Assembly (NCBI RefSeq): GCF_020740795.1
Contig: NC_067287.1
Location: 10,121,501 to 10,185,500 of the forward strand
Source of the DNA: Apus apus
Lineage: Eukaryota; Chordata; Aves; Apodiformes; Apodidae
DNA: 64,000 bases
Reading direction: 5' to 3'
Below are positions 13,701 to 25,700 of this stretch, piece after piece. The notes beneath the pieces were generated by a model. It was not told the DNA's origin, did no database searches, and saw only the letters and a list, made by a program, of their open reading frames with translations. How positions within the stretch are numbered: position 1 is the stretch's first letter; the number at the start of each line of letters is the position of its first letter. Position numbers and translations under genes: made by a program.

Positions 13701-14531
13701 CTAAAATTGATACTGTAGTAGTTTAGATTCTCACTGCAGTGAAAGCTTTATCTGTTCAACTGCAGTATTGTAACTCCCTCTTCTTTCTGTATTCTAACAA
13801 AGGCTTAAAACATAAGCTAAAAAGGTTTTTTCCTTGTTTTTGTATTGTGGGGGGGGGTGTTTTGTATTTTTTTTTGGTTTTTTTTTTCCTGTTTTCCACT
13901 TTTGTGGTTTAAAGTGCAGGACTATCTGTGAGCTCCAGTAAAGTTTTTTGTTCTTTAAGACTCTGTTAGTATGATGAGCTGAGATTTACATATTTGTATT
14001 GTTAGTATCTAGATTTAGAAGAGGTAAAAATCTTGTTGCTAATCCAAGGTTCAGATCTACTCAGAAAATGCATAAAAGTAAACCTGAGCCACTTCATTTC
14101 CAGGTGGAAATGGAGTTGGGCCGTGTTAGGGCTGACAATCCTGGATAACTGCCTCTCTGCTGGCTTCTTGTTTGGCTTTTTAAAGTAATTTGGATCATGG
14201 GGTTGAGAAGAGTGGCTTTCCATCTGGGTTAATTACAACTGCAGTCAGTTTCCAGAGTGTGCTGTGGCTTGACAAGAGTCAGTACTATATTTTGAAGTAG
14301 TCTCGGAAGCCTGCAGCATTGATCTCTGTTTTCATCTGTGGGAGTTAATCAGAGCTTATACCTTTTTCACAGCTCTCAGTGTAATAGTTGTATGAAGGGG
14401 ATTCTCCTGGGGCAGTGTCTTTATTATAACCTTATTTTCTCTTCAAATTGCAGGGAGATGGCTGGGTTTATCATAAACCCCTCTGGAAAACAGCATCTGT
14501 TGTACAAACTCAGCAAACGGACACTAACTAG
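1581..14531 (+). CDS. OSBPL11: OSBPL11 (ORP11), 3' part of gene, seven exons
   Basis: Oxysterol-binding-protein-related protein 11, a lipid transfer protein of the Golgi/late endosome interface that in the known family binds phosphatidylserine and PI4P and pairs with ORP9. Coding exons seen: 1581-1726, 3688-3828, 5863-6361, 7988-8174, 11867-12049, 12614-12767 and 14454-14531. All have AG/GT borders and compatible phases, giving about 462 residues ending at TAG. The OSBP fingerprint EQVSHHPP lies in the 499-bp exon. The linker sequences ([25 protein letters not shown]) match ORP11 rather than its paralogue ORP10. The human protein is about 747 residues, so the N-terminal PH domain and first linker are upstream of the window. 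The C-terminal end (QTQQTDTN) differs from the short human end, as expected for a fast-changing tail. No frameshift or premature stop is seen, so the gene looks functional. Confidence 0.96.
3688..3828 (+). CDS. OSBPL11: OSBPL11 exon: acidic linker and start of ORD
   Basis: A phase-0 exon of 47 codons. It starts [14 protein letters not shown], continues through an acidic stretch, and ends [13 protein letters not shown]. The last part is the lid/N-terminal helix region of the OSBP-related domain, which covers the lipid tunnel in this family. Donor GTAAGT starts at 3829. Confidence 0.93.
5505..5630 (+). repeat. T-rich imperfect tandem repeat in OSBPL11 intron
   Basis: A nearly pure T/G/C (pyrimidine-rich) tract. 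The 20-base unit CTTTCTTTTTGTTTGTGTTG occurs exactly at 5525-5544 and 5576-5595, with a partial third copy from 5605. It lies about 240 bases before the acceptor of the 499-bp OSBPL11 exon. It also creates phenylalanine-rich reading frames that are not genes. Confidence 0.7.
5863..6361 (+). CDS. OSBPL11: OSBPL11 exon: ORD core with EQVSHHPP
   Basis: A 499-bp exon starting [20 protein letters not shown] and ending VTMVGEG. It carries NPIIGETF and the OSBP signature [12 protein letters not shown], whose paired histidines bind the PI4P head group in the family. A serine/threonine-rich insert ([11 protein letters not shown]) between these motifs is of the variable kind seen in ORP11. The acceptor follows a long T-rich region (5,510-5,630), with CTTTTATTTCAG at the border. 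Confidence 0.96.
7988..8174 (+). CDS. OSBPL11: OSBPL11 exon: ORD beta-barrel
   Basis: Encodes [14 protein letters not shown] to FYGGKLHR. The split glycine codon at the start matches the phase of the preceding exon, and the split arginine at the end (CG|A) is completed at 11867. Confidence 0.95.
9594..9636. promoter_or_regulatory. Pair of RFX X-box-like sites in OSBPL11 intron
   Basis: Two near-palindromic 14-mers lie 29 bases apart: GTTGTCATGGTTAC at 9594-9607 and GTTGCTATGGCAAT at 9623-9636. Both fit the two half-site form of the RFX X-box (GTTGCC..GGCAAC with small changes). They sit in the 3.7-kb intron before the exon at 11867. Binding is inferred from the motif only. Confidence 0.4.
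11867..12049 (+). CDS. OSBPL11: OSBPL11 exon: [12 protein letters not shown] segment
   Basis: Encodes [20 protein letters not shown] to [11 protein letters not shown], a strongly conserved ORP11 stretch. The acceptor CTTCCTAG ends at 11866; donor GTAGTG starts at 12050. Confidence 0.95.
12614..12767 (+). CDS. OSBPL11: OSBPL11 exon: C-terminal charged helix
   Basis: Encodes [20 protein letters not shown] and a highly charged helical region ([15 protein letters not shown]), ending [11 protein letters not shown]. This is the usual ORP C-terminal helix. Acceptor TTTTGTAG; donor GTAAGT at 12768. Confidence 0.95.
13247..13535 (-). mobile_element. CR1 LINE 3' fragment
   Basis: Reads on the plus strand as the reverse complement of a CR1 3' end: ATCATAGAACAG, then TTAAAGATCATTTAGTTCCAA, and a stretch whose minus-strand translation ([20 protein letters not shown]) is the C-terminal end of CR1 ORF2. 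5'-truncated, as most CR1 copies are. It lies in the last OSBPL11 intron. Confidence 0.88.
14454..14531 (+). CDS. OSBPL11: OSBPL11 last coding exon with stop
   Basis: Short terminal coding exon of 25 codons plus TAG. It encodes [12 protein letters not shown], the conserved ORP end, then a variable tail [13 protein letters not shown]. Acceptor AAATTGCAG ends at 14453. Confidence 0.93.
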   Translation, partial: GDGWVYHKPLWKTASVVQTQQTDTN

Positions 14532-16390
14532 AAAAGCTGCTTTCAGATGAGTTTTCTGATTTTCCTCTCCTTTTCCACTGTCTCTTAAAACACAGTAATC
14601 ACACTGAGTGTCCCCTTTTTATGTAATTGTGAAAGTTTAAATGAGCATAAAGAAACAAGTATACTAGGGCACTTTAAAGCTATTATAAAAAAAAAGTTGT
14701 AGAGACAAACTCGACAGGTACATTCAACCAACTTGCTTTTTGTATGATCCAAGATATTTTATCTGAATTGTTTAAGATCCTTCTAAGTAGATCTGATTGC
14801 AAAAGCTGCCTAAGAGAAGAAGGAACTCTTGGATTTTGGAGTGACATGGGAACTTTTTTCAGAATCTGCATCAAGCTCTTTAATAACAGAAACCTGCTCA
14901 GTACCCATGTAGATGGGAGCAACAAAAAATTGCTGCTTTTATGCCCAGTGATTAACCTTTCTGGCAAAAACTGGAGGGATGTTTGGAAGATGTGCCTGAA
15001 ATCAGTGTTAAGAAACAACTGGATTGTGATGACTTTTTTCTTCAGAGAGAACACGTGCATGCATTGGAGGGATATGGAATCTGTGTAGAGACTATACTTT
15101 TTTTTATGGATTTATAAAAGCAATTAGAATTGTAACCGTGGAGAAATTTTTCCTCTGAAACTCTTTAATATACTTGAAATAACTGACTTGAATTGGAAAA
15201 GTAATTTGAACACTTTTCAACTCCTAATTTTATTAAATCTCTTTGAGTGACTCTGATTTTTCTTATGTTATAATGTAATGAGGTTTGGCATTTTTTTTCC
15301 TCCTCCACCTTTTCTTCCCAAGGACTAAGGCTTTCAAAATGAACCGAAAGCTTACAATTTTGTATTTAAATTTCTCTGCCCATCTAATCATCTCAGAGGT
15401 GAAGTATCAGTGTTACAAACTGTCCTTTGGATTGTTCTGGTTTTTCTCCTGTAGTGTTATTCAGAACAAAGCCGTGAAACGTGACCTGTGAATACATGGA
15501 CTGTAGGTTCTGGTTTTTCATTTTACCATAAAAAAAAAGCTGGTTATGCTGAGGACTGGGTATTGATTTGAAACACAATCAGATATCAGGAAACTGTATT
15601 CAGGTACAAACATCCTTTGGGTTTTTTTTAATAACTATTTTATTGAACTTTAAGAATTGCTGGCAATTAAGAATAGTACTTATTATGGCTTTCCTTATTG
15701 TTGTAACTACAAGCTACCTTAATTTTTCCAACAGTGGTGCCTTACTCTGTTTTTTCTTCTGATGTAGTCTTCCAATCAGTGTATATAACATTATCTGCCA
15801 CTTCCCAGCCATGGGGATGGCTGCACCTGATCCAGCATCATGAGAACTCACAATGGTGTGATCTGGTAAGATGTTTTCCATGGAGAAGATCCTAGTGTAA
15901 GAATGCATCAGAAGGATTAAATAACCATGTTAACTTTCAAGACGAACTGTAAATTGTGCAAAAAAAAAAAAAGTTGGGTTTATGCACAACCATTTTGATC
16001 CTCTTTTACTTTTTTCTTTTTTTTTTTTCTGAGAAATGCACTGAGATCTCAATGTGAGTCATAGTCTGTTTGTGAGAAGTAGGGGTGGGAATAAAGCTAC
16101 AAAATGATTCATTTGTTCTGTCTGCTTTCGCAGAGAACAAGTGACCAGAAAGAGTAGGTTGTTATCTTTTATGCTGGAGATCTGTTTGTCTGGGTTTTCC
16201 TTGGCCCTTCAAGTGGGATATTTTGGCACCGTGCACTTGAGCAGTAACTGTATTCTCCGGCAGAAGAATGTTTTAGGCCCTGCTGTCTTGTTTGTGATAC
16301 TCTATACAACCATCCTGTTGTGTTAGTTTTGGACATCCATTGGGCATTTTCATGTTTAACCAGGAATAAAAATAAAATTGAAAACAGTGG
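14532..16390 (+). other. OSBPL11: Probable OSBPL11 3' UTR
   Basis: AT-rich sequence directly after the stop codon, with many T runs and no further exon. AATAAA hexamers occur at 16090-16095 and 16365-16370 (another at 17100-17105). A 1.6-1.9 kb UTR ending at one of the first two is plausible. Open frames of 114 and 125 codons on opposite strands at 14,683-15,088 are judged chance. Confidence 0.45.
16365..16370 (+). terminator. Candidate OSBPL11 poly(A) signal
   Basis: Canonical AATAAA, followed at once by a second A-rich AATAAAA. It is one of several candidates downstream of OSBPL11; which is used cannot be decided from sequence. Confidence 0.35.
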
Positions 16391-17954
16391 GATTAGTTCC
16401 TCCTTGTTTCTGAGTCTGCGGCACATTTGGGATGTGCTCCTCGGCCAGTTCCAAGATTTGGGGTAGCAGTCGTGGTGGCAACACATGGACTTCCATGTTT
16501 CATCAGTGTCTGCACCAAACTGGGGGTGGTAGAGGGACTGAAGATAATCTGACAATACTGCATATGTTTCATAGTTGTTTTATCTCTGTCACATGGCAGA
16601 TTTGGTTTAAACAACCAGCAAGAGCTGTGGTGCAAGATCCAGCTTTCAATGCTGCAGTGATCAGAGCAGATAGCAAATCTTTATCAGCTGAGCATGCTCA
16701 GGAATCAAACTTGTACTTATTACAATATAGACCTATGACTCAGTCACTGAGCTCTGCTGAAATTTTTGATTTGGGAATTTGTCAAGGTGACAGCTGCAAG
16801 ACAGACTGAAAAGCTCCCATGGTGACCATAAACCCATTTGTGTTCCCTATATAATAACGTTACTCAAGTTAGTTTTCTTCCACCCTCATCTGGTATGCTT
16901 GTGGTTTCACACTGAGAAAGCTGTTACTAATTTTGTTGTGTAAAATTAGACCCAGCACTGAAGAATAATCTTTTAAAATACTTGAAACTATTTATTTTAG
17001 CATGGGGGTGCTGCTAGAAAAGAAGCTAAAGCCTTTCATTGCTCAGATGTCTTCACAATATGGATTTAGTTACACTGCAGATTTCTGGTTACTTCTGGAA
17101 ATAAAGAACATAGTCAAAACAGTTTAAAAAATTCTAGCCACTGAATATCCAGTTTAAATTGTAAGACATTCATGTGTTTCTTCTGAGAGCTGCAAGCACC
17201 CTACAGACTATGTATGTATTTTTAACTCTGATTCTCTTGCACAGCTGCTGTTGTTTCCCTCTTCTACCTTCTGGAGTGAATGGAAGGACTCGCTGTTGCT
17301 TCCTATGTAGATATTTGCTAGAACCACAGTGTGTTCAAGGGAGAATGTGGTAAAATGTAGGGCTTAGACTCATGTTCCCTTTTGTATTTTTGGCTTGATT
17401 TGGCTGCACTGAAGTTAAGAGCAAAATTCTCATTGGTCTACAATATAAGCTGTCAAGCCTAGGGTAAACTCTGCCTCCCCAGGAGAATTTGGATTTTGGC
17501 CACTAGAACTGGGGATCCTGCCTTCAATGTCTAGTTTCCAGGGGCTGATCCCCCTCTGTCCCAATTCTGTGGAAGATCAGATCAAAGTGTCTTTTAAAGC
17601 CTCTTGCACTGAACTTGTAAGAACAAGTAGGCATATTCACCAATGTTATATCCAAACAGCTTGGCAGGAGACATTCTGCATTGGATGTTACAGGAAGAAA
17701 AGATTGGACAGACTGAAGGAAGTTTGTTGGGTTCCCATGGTTTCTTAGGTCCATGTCAGAAAAGCTGCCCCGTGCTCTCTGTTTCTCTTCTGCATGCATT
17801 CAGTAGAACAGTGGTTAATATAATAAATGAGGCTGAAGTCAGGTGGGTGGAAAGGTTTGTGGTGAACTGGGAAGGCTATGCTTCAAGAGATGGGATTTAG
17901 CTTGAAAAAAAAATCAAGGTGACAGAAGGTAGCAGCCAGGTGGGGAACTGGTGG

Positions 17955-18056
17955 GAATCATAGAATCACTTAGGTTGGAAAAGACCTTTAAGCTCATTGA
18001 GTTGAACCATAAAACTAACACTTCCAAGTCCATCACTAAACCATGTCCCTCAAATG
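17955..18056 (-). mobile_element. CR1 LINE 3' end fragment, second subfamily
   Basis: Starts with AATCATAGAATCACTTAGG and TTGGAAAAGACCTTTAAG, then ACACTTCCAAGTCCATCACT and AAACCATGTCCCT. This is the reverse complement of a CR1 3' end of a different subfamily from the copies at 13.2 and 30.5 kb. Only about 100 bases remain. Confidence 0.8.
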
Positions 18057-18494
18057 AAAAGTATAGTCACAGTTACAGGTGGAGACTTATATGTGCTAGC
18101 TGAAGTTTTTATTATATAGTTTTGTTGCAAACTAATTTATTCCCCTTCCATCTTCCTTTGAAGGGATGAGAGACAATTTTTTTCTAGGTGTTTTAATTTA
18201 GGAGCTGTAGAAACAGACCAAAGAGGTGGAAACAACATCCAGAGAAGAAAAGCTTTTTGTGGGGGCTGGTGCTGTCATAGATGTTCATTTTAGAAAACCA
18301 AGACAGCCCTGCAGATCTTCCCTGCTCCACAAGGGAGAAAGCTCATGGCTGTTGTATGGTTTTCTCCCTTCCTCTCTCTTGTAGGGGTTGATCCATGCAG
18401 CCGTGTGCTGACAAAGCATGTACTGAAAGAGACACCTCTGTGTAGGTGAGTGTCAGGTGTGGACTTGCAGGGCTGCTTGGTGGCAGTGCAGGTT

Positions 18495-18500
18495 TTTATT
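18495..18500 (-). terminator. Candidate poly(A) signal for the TGFBR2-like gene
   Basis: TTTATT on the plus strand gives AATAAA on the minus strand about 1.0 kb beyond the receptor stop codon. Other minus-strand AATAAA hexamers lie at 18136-18141 and 18108-18113. The choice is open. Confidence 0.25.
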
Positions 18501-19520
18501 ACGTTTTGCTTTCAGGGGTGGAGGGATTGAGATTTGCCCAGTGCCAGGGTTCAGAGTGAGGTATGACTTACCTTTCCTTAGTTGCCTTTCCACTAAAGAG
18601 CCATCTGTCTTGGTCTGCTGGTCACAGGATTAAAGGTTCCGGTTCTGTCTGATCATGTTTCTTCAGGTTGAGTAACAAAGCAGAGGGGTGGGAAGGTGTT
18701 GCAAGAATTAGCCAACACGTTTGTATTGCCAGTATTACTGTGGCACAAATCTGTTGGCTAGAGGTGGCTGGAAACTGGACTCATGCAGGGAAAGAGTTGT
18801 CTCCTTCCTGTATGAAGAATTCTTAGACTGAAACAGCAGTGTCTACCCTGGTGATTTTTTTTTTCCTCCTATTAAAGAAACTTCATGCACCCACCTGAAC
18901 TATCAAGTTTGCCCAGGAATTCTCCAGTGAAAAAAGGTGTGTTGGAGTTGCAGTAAATCAAGCTTTTGCAAACTGGATTATTGGGTGTTAGTGTATTAAT
19001 TACTGTCTAATCAATGAGTTATTTTCCTGGGTGCCAGCATTTCTTTCCCTGAGGATGTGTTACATCTCAAGGTATTTTTCTACTGCTACAACAGATATTT
19101 TTTGTGTGTGTGTTTAGGGCATTAAAAGGAAAATTGTCTTCATCTCTGCAGAATAGGTGGTTAGAAGAGAAACTCATGATGGCAATATAGAAGGACTTCA
19201 AAAGATAGAAATGGAATTCAGGTGCTTATTAATAAAAGGATAAACATTATTATTTTAAAAAATAATAAAAGGAATGCTTTGCATCATTATACATTTAAAG
19301 TAAGTACAAAATCAGTTCATATATAGTGTTGCACTTTAACCAAAGTATTGATTCCACAGTTCACTGTATCTGTGGGAGGAAACAGATCTTATAAATAAGT
19401 TATGTACTAGATCTTAGCTCCATTTTGAAAAATGGAGCGAGGTTTGTTTTTTTTCCCCATGAGCTAAAAGCTTCTTGCTTATCTTATCGTTCCTCATGAT
19501 GAGGCTTTTTGCCTGCTGTG

Positions 19521-19733
19521 TCACTGCATATTCCTGCTCCCATCACTGTCCTGGTGCTCCCCAGCTGGGGAAGCTGTTTTGCTGGCCTCGTTATCCATGT
19601 TGTTGTTGAGGATGTCATCACAATCCATCTGAGCCATCAGGTTGAAGCGCTCGGCCACGCAGTGGGCGGTGAGACGAGCCTCGGGGTCGTGGTCCCAGCA
19701 CTCCGTGATGGTGTCGCACAGGAAGCGCATGCC
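19521..19733 (-). CDS. TGFBR2L: TGFBR2-like exon 7: end of kinase, tail, stop
   Basis: Encodes [20 protein letters not shown] and [10 protein letters not shown], which match TGFBR2. A 40-residue tail rich in Asn, Asp and Ser ([13 protein letters not shown]) follows and does not resemble the human tail. Acceptor CTGGTTGCAG ends at 19734. Confidence 0.95.
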   Translation of the reverse strand, partial: GMRFLCDTITECWDHDPEARLTAHCVAERFNLMAQMDCDDILNNNMDNEASKTASPAGEHQDSDGSRNMQ

Positions 19734-22700
19734 CTGCAACCAGAAGGGCTGAAGTTAAGATCTGAAGGCAGGAGGCAAGAGAAGCTAGAAGCTGAGCTAA
19801 AGCAATCACTGTTTTGCCACATTTTTCACAGCTTCCTGCAAAAATGCTGGTTTTGGCCAAACTTAAGCGCAGGAGGAGACAGCCTTGGTAACTTCAAGTG
19901 CGAATGCTTGCACCGCTACTGGCACTGTTTGTGTTGGAGCAGCAGCTTTGGCTTGCCTGGGATCTTGCCCCAAGCATTTTCCATGCGCTCTGGAAATTTG
20001 CTTCTGTAGATTGTGGGCCTTAACTGGAGGCCAGAAAGAAACAGGCCTTCCATCTCCTCTCAGCCTTGCCCGTTCAGATCAGATCATCCTAAATCGGGAG
20101 GGACAGCAGAGGGTGCAGATGGTGACCTGCAGGCTGGCAGCTGAGCCCGGGACTCAGGGGTTCAGCTCGTGCCCTGGCTCTTACACCTGGTTGGAGGAGA
20201 GGGGAGGAAGTCAAAGGCAAGCATAGCATTAAACTCCTTAAATCTGACCTTTTTTAGCAGCTTTCTGAAAGGGTGCACCGTGCCAAATAGTCACTGCAGT
20301 GTGCAGCTGAACTTTGTTTTCTCACCACAAAACAGTGTCTTGGTTTGGGTGGAATTGGATAGTTCTCAGCATGCTCCAGAACACACTCAGTTCCTCTCAG
20401 TTACAATGGTTATGCCTCCCAGTAATACATTTTTTTTTCCAATTATCAATACATTTTTTTTCCAGTTATCTTGTGCTCTGTGTAGAGTCCCACTATTTTG
20501 GGTTTACAAACAAAATGGCAGTATTTGACTGGTATTTTTCCCCACTCTTAAGGTCAGCTAGCACCAGAAGCCATGTTGAACCTTCCTTTGCCTAGATGTT
20601 TCCTGTCATGTGCTATTGCCTTTTGTCATTGTCAACTGAGGATGCAACACCTGTGGAAAAATCATTATTCTAAATATGTTTCATGGTTTTCAGTGTTTTT
20701 TTGTGTATTTCCTAATTTACAATTAAGAGAACCCCAAAGTCTCATATGGACCAACACAAGATGAAAATGCAGGTCCTACAGAAACATACCATTGGTGTCA
20801 TCTGCCCCTCTGCACCTTTCTCTGAACTCACTACTCTGCACTAAGGTTTGTTGTACTAGATCTTCCATAAGGGACACAGATTAGACAGAACGGGATTGTG
20901 CAGTGAAACTGACAGATGGTGTGTCAGTACCTCTTATGTCACTTGTTAGCTTGGTCAAAAGGTTTTTGAGGATAGTTGATTAACTTGCAAAAAATGAGCT
21001 AGCTTAGCTGAAGCTTTTAAAATAAGCCTTCTCTCAAACAGAACATGGCACTGTCCTATGGTTCATTCATTAGAGTTTCTGTACTTATTTTGCTGTGAAA
21101 TAATGACATTTATTTGCAGTTTGCCTTGTAAGTAGTGGTGATGCTCTTTTGAGTGGTACAGTTGGAACATCTTGTTACGCTCACAAAATGGACTGAGCTT
21201 GGGTTTTGTATTTGATATCTTGGATTTCCAAAGGATGCTGAGTTTTACAAGTGTATTTTTAGTGGTAATACTACTGACTTAAGTTCCCCCTTCTCCTTCC
21301 TATCCTGTACCAGCCCTTCAGTTCCACCAGTACAACAGTTTGTTCAGCTGCTTCATGAACAAGAACCAGGAATTTACCTGGCCTAAATAACAATTTGTTG
21401 TTGTTGTTAATGTGGTGGGGTGTGAAGTGAGGTTAGAAGCATGGGCTTAAAGTGTCTGTAAGTTACCTGGGAAACTTTGGGGCTTCAGTGGGCTTTATTG
21501 TGCAGCCTTGTGAACCAGTTGCCCTGGAGCTGCTGATGGGCAGCACACTGGGTGAGTCAGCTCTGTCAGGGAAATTAATGCTTATGTCTGCTGAAAATCT
21601 TAAACTGTAGCCAATAATCTAGGTCCTCACTTGAGTGAGAGCAATCCTGATGGTTGAAGCATGGAAGTAGCGTTTGGAGCTCTGCATCAAACTTATTTTC
21701 ATTGGTAGGGACATCTAGGGGAGCTTCCTGTTCAGGTGAGCAGTTTGTTTCCCTTTCTTGGTGTCACCCAACATACACCTCCTGCAGGGAGCCCTTGACC
21801 TTAGGAGTGGCACAAACCGGTGGCTTTCTGCTGCTTCCCAGCAGATGGTGCTGCCCTGTGCTGCAATCTGGGAAGACTGGTTGCAAAATGTAAAGCGAGG
21901 CTTGTAAGGAGACATTTATTAGATCAGCTAAGATTAGTCAGAGGCAAACTTTCAGGAACACAACGTGGCTTTTCTGTTCATCTTCCCCAGTGAATATCAG
22001 GTGGTCTCATGAAACTTACAACCTTACAAGCCTTGCTCTGTTTATGTGCTAGACCAGCCCAATTTCAGCAACTTTATTTCTCAGAGGTGATTTCAGTCAG
22101 CCTTTCTTCAGCTCAGCAAACAGTGCAGTTATGGTCAGGCTCTGCCAGAGTGGGATTTTTTTGACCCAAGTCTATTTTTCCTGTGGTTTCAAACTTTATC
22201 AGAGACCTTGTGAGGTGAATGTCTGTGGTGAATACTCAAAGGCTTCAAATATGTAGCAGTGCTGATTGAAGTTCCAGTATTTGCCTTCATCAAGGAAAAA
22301 GAATGAATTAACTTCAGAAATGGATTCACTGGCTGATCAACTCACTGATCCAGCAGAAACCACAGATTCATTTGATGCTGTTTGCAGTGTTGGTCGATCA
22401 GGTCAGTTGTGAGTTTTTGGACAAACATGGTTTTGAGAGGAGATACATGGTCTTCTAATGTTATGAAATGATATTGTTTCTCTTGAAAAGCCTGGCTTTA
22501 TCTGCTGTGCAGGCAGTGTGGAAGCAGCATCAGTGTGGGTTTGGGGAGTACTGCAAATGCTGTGCTGAACGCTGTGAGGCTCTGTGAGTCAGTGGGGTTG
22601 ATGTTTCAGCTTGTTTTTCAGGTGAACCGCTGATCTGCTGATTGTCGATCAGTGGATGGTGTTTTTCCACAGACACGTGAAATTTAAGAAGTGCCAAAGT

Positions 22701-25700
22701 CAGGGAAGATTTGAAAATGACTGTCAGTGTGCCTGTTCCCCCTTGTGTCCTCAGTGCATGGAAGAAAGTGCTGGACCTGAGGGAGAGAGGACCACGTCAG
22801 GGCCAGGAGGTAGCTATGTTTCTGGAGCTGATTGGTCTGGGTGTGCTTGGGGATGGTTTTAATAGAGGACATCTCATAATTGCTGACATATTTATATTCC
22901 AGAGTGCTGAGTTCTGCTTTCTGGGCTGAAATGCTCTGCTTTCAGACTGGTGAAAGACTTCCCCTTGTCAAGACGTGCCTAGCAGGTTTCCTGCTCTCAG
23001 CTTCATGTGTGTATTCGGATTGTTTCACTTGAGGGAGATGCTTCCTGTTTTGGCTTTCATTGCACAAGTCCTTCTCCCACATCGTATGAGCTTGAAACCT
23101 CCACAACCAAGCAGGCAGGAGGCTGGATGCACCTTCCTCCTCTCTGTCCCTGCTGTGAGATGGCTGTGCGTGAGCGACTGTGTGTTTCCTGCACTAGAGC
23201 TTTGGTAACCACAGGGTTATGGGAGAAATGTGGTGACTCAAATGATTTTACTGTTTCATGAGTTTAGCTTGCACTGAAATGCTCCATTCCACTCTTATCT
23301 GCAAGATAACTGAATACCATTCAGTTGGCATTCATGACACTTCCTGATCAGGGTAATTTATTAATCATCATATTTTGCAGTACCCCTGGCTAATAGCTTT
23401 TAAACATCAGGGAGCTGGGTCTTGTGGGGCTTATGTGGGCTCACCCAGCCAAGAAGCAGCTGTGTAAGTAGGGTCTAGGAGTTCTGCCTGCTTCTACTTT
23501 GATTACAGCTGTAATGATTTTTAGGCTGGGTTACTGAAGTGGGAAAACAGGGCTTGCTCTTCTCTGAACCAGCTGCTCCCAGTTTACCTGATGCACCAGC
23601 CAGCTGCTTGGGATCTCAGGGCGTCCTCTGCCATGCAGCACGATGTCCCTCATGGTATCCACGCAGGGCTGTTCCTGGACTTTTGACCCAAAAGGCAGCT
23701 CATAATTCTTTACCTCTGCAAGGAAGCAACAGCAGCATTACAGGATGTTTTTCATGCGTTCACTGCTTTGCTTTGCTATGGTCCAGTGGATGGGAATAAA
23801 TTTGTTTTTATCAATCTGCAAAAAGAAAGATCTGGAAACAATTTAGAATTTGAACACTGAAACATAGTGTAGGGTTTTCACGTAGAGATTGTTTTCAGAC
23901 ACAGGGCTAAGGAACCATCTGACCGCCTCTTTGAACCCAGGAGGACCTGGTCTGTCTTCGGGTGAGACATATTTTGAGCAGGTAAAATGTGTTGTGCTGG
24001 TGAAAAACGAGAGAGGTGACTATGGTATCAACATGCAAATTCCTGCTGTGTGCTCGGATCCCGTTAGTGGAAAAATGGCTCTTCCAGGAGAGCAACCCTA
24101 TGTGGTGGGAGGCGAAGGAGAAACTATGTTGCAGAGGTGAGAGGCCACCCTGGTTTCTGCCAGCTCCTGCCTGGATGCAAATGCAGATGAAATATGAGTG
24201 GGAAAGGATGGCCTGGGATGCTGGTTTGGGAGTAAAGGATGCACAGGGCATCTGAGCCAGGCAAGGCTCTCCCTCTGCTGAGCGTGGGGCACACGGAGCA
24301 GTTGGACCAACTTTCTTGCCAACAGCTGGAGCTTTTTGCAGCTCTGTGGGCTTGTGTTACAAGTAGGTGTGTTGGGGAAGGAACTGGAGAGAGCTAAAAA
24401 GGGGAGGGAGGGGAGGAGGCAGAAGGGAAGCAGGGGCTAACAGCAGGGCAGTTAATTAAATGTTTTGCTACATGTAGTTTCAGATGCCAGGATGTGGCTC
24501 TGTCAGAGGCTGGAGTTTGTGAGTTCCTGTTGCAACATAAATTCACTGCTTTTGTCTGAAAAAAAAAAAGTGCTTGTGGCTGGGGAGAGGGAGGCAGCCT
24601 TGGCTCTTCCTGCTTAGCTTGCTTTGCGTTGCCAGCACTGGCTGGGATTTGACTTGGCAGCTGGCTGGCTTTGAGTGGGGGCTGGACCAGATGAACCCCC
24701 TGGGCTGTCTCATCCTGATCCTCGGCCACTGAGCTGACCCCCTGAGCCTTAGCATGCTGGGCAGGGAGCCATGGGGAGGACCTGCTGCCAGCTCTTAGCA
24801 CCCCTGCAGAGGACCAAGTCACCCCCCATCAGGTCCTGTGCCACTGCCAGGGGCACAAGGGTGAGCCATGTCCCTGTACGGGGAGGAAGGGAGCAAAAAT
24901 GTGCGTGGCAACCCCAGTACCATGCTCCTACCTCCTACCACTTCACATCTTGAGGCCATTTCCCACAAAACGAGGGCCATGGAGTAGACATCCATCTGCT
25001 TGAAAGACTCCAGGTCTTCCAGGTTCACCCTGGACTCCAGGACCTCTGGGGCCATGTACCTGGCGGTGCCCACCTGCCGACAGAGAGGAAGGAGAGAGGT
25101 GTTAGCAGGGGCTGGGCAAGGACTTTGGCCATGGGTGATGGAGAACAGTTGGAAAAGGGTCCCCTCCAGGAGGGGCCGGTGGGTCGTACTTGCCTGCCCG
25201 CAGTTGGCGAAGTCATCCACCGTCAGGGAGGGGTCGAGGCGTATGGCGATGCCGAAGTCGCAGAGCACGCACTCCTGCTCGTTCTTCACCAGGACGTTGG
25301 TGCTCTTGATGTCCCGGTGGGCGATGGGGATCTTTGGCCTGCCGCAGGCAGTGTAGTCGCTGTGGAGGTGGGCCACCCCGCTCACCAAGGAGCCCGCCAT
25401 CTTCTGCAGGTCCATCCAGCTCAGGATGTGACGGGAGAGGTAGTCCTTGAGGTTGCCCCGGCTGTGGTAGGCAGTGATGAGCCAGTACTCCCGGCGGGGC
25501 CCCGCGCCCCTGTCCTCGGCCGTGAGGAACCGCAGGACGCTGTCGTGCTTGAGGCTGGCATCGGTGAAGATCTGGCTCTCGTTCTTCCAGGAGGAGTACT
25601 CCTCGCAGGGGAAGATCTTCACAGCCACCGTCTCGTACTGCCCCGAGGGGCTGTGGCTCAGCTTGGCCCTCCACACCTCCGCAAACTGCCCTTTGCCCAC

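Noticed and set aside
14683-15088. Open frames of 125 (-) and 114 (+) codons in the same place
   Set aside because: They lie in the probable OSBPL11 3' UTR, overlap each other on opposite strands and resemble nothing known.
24819-25193. Continuous frame from exon 4 through intron 4 towards exon 5
   Set aside because: The 120-bp intron is open in one frame, but alignment to TGFBR2-type kinases requires its removal (GQ directly followed by [10 protein letters not shown]).
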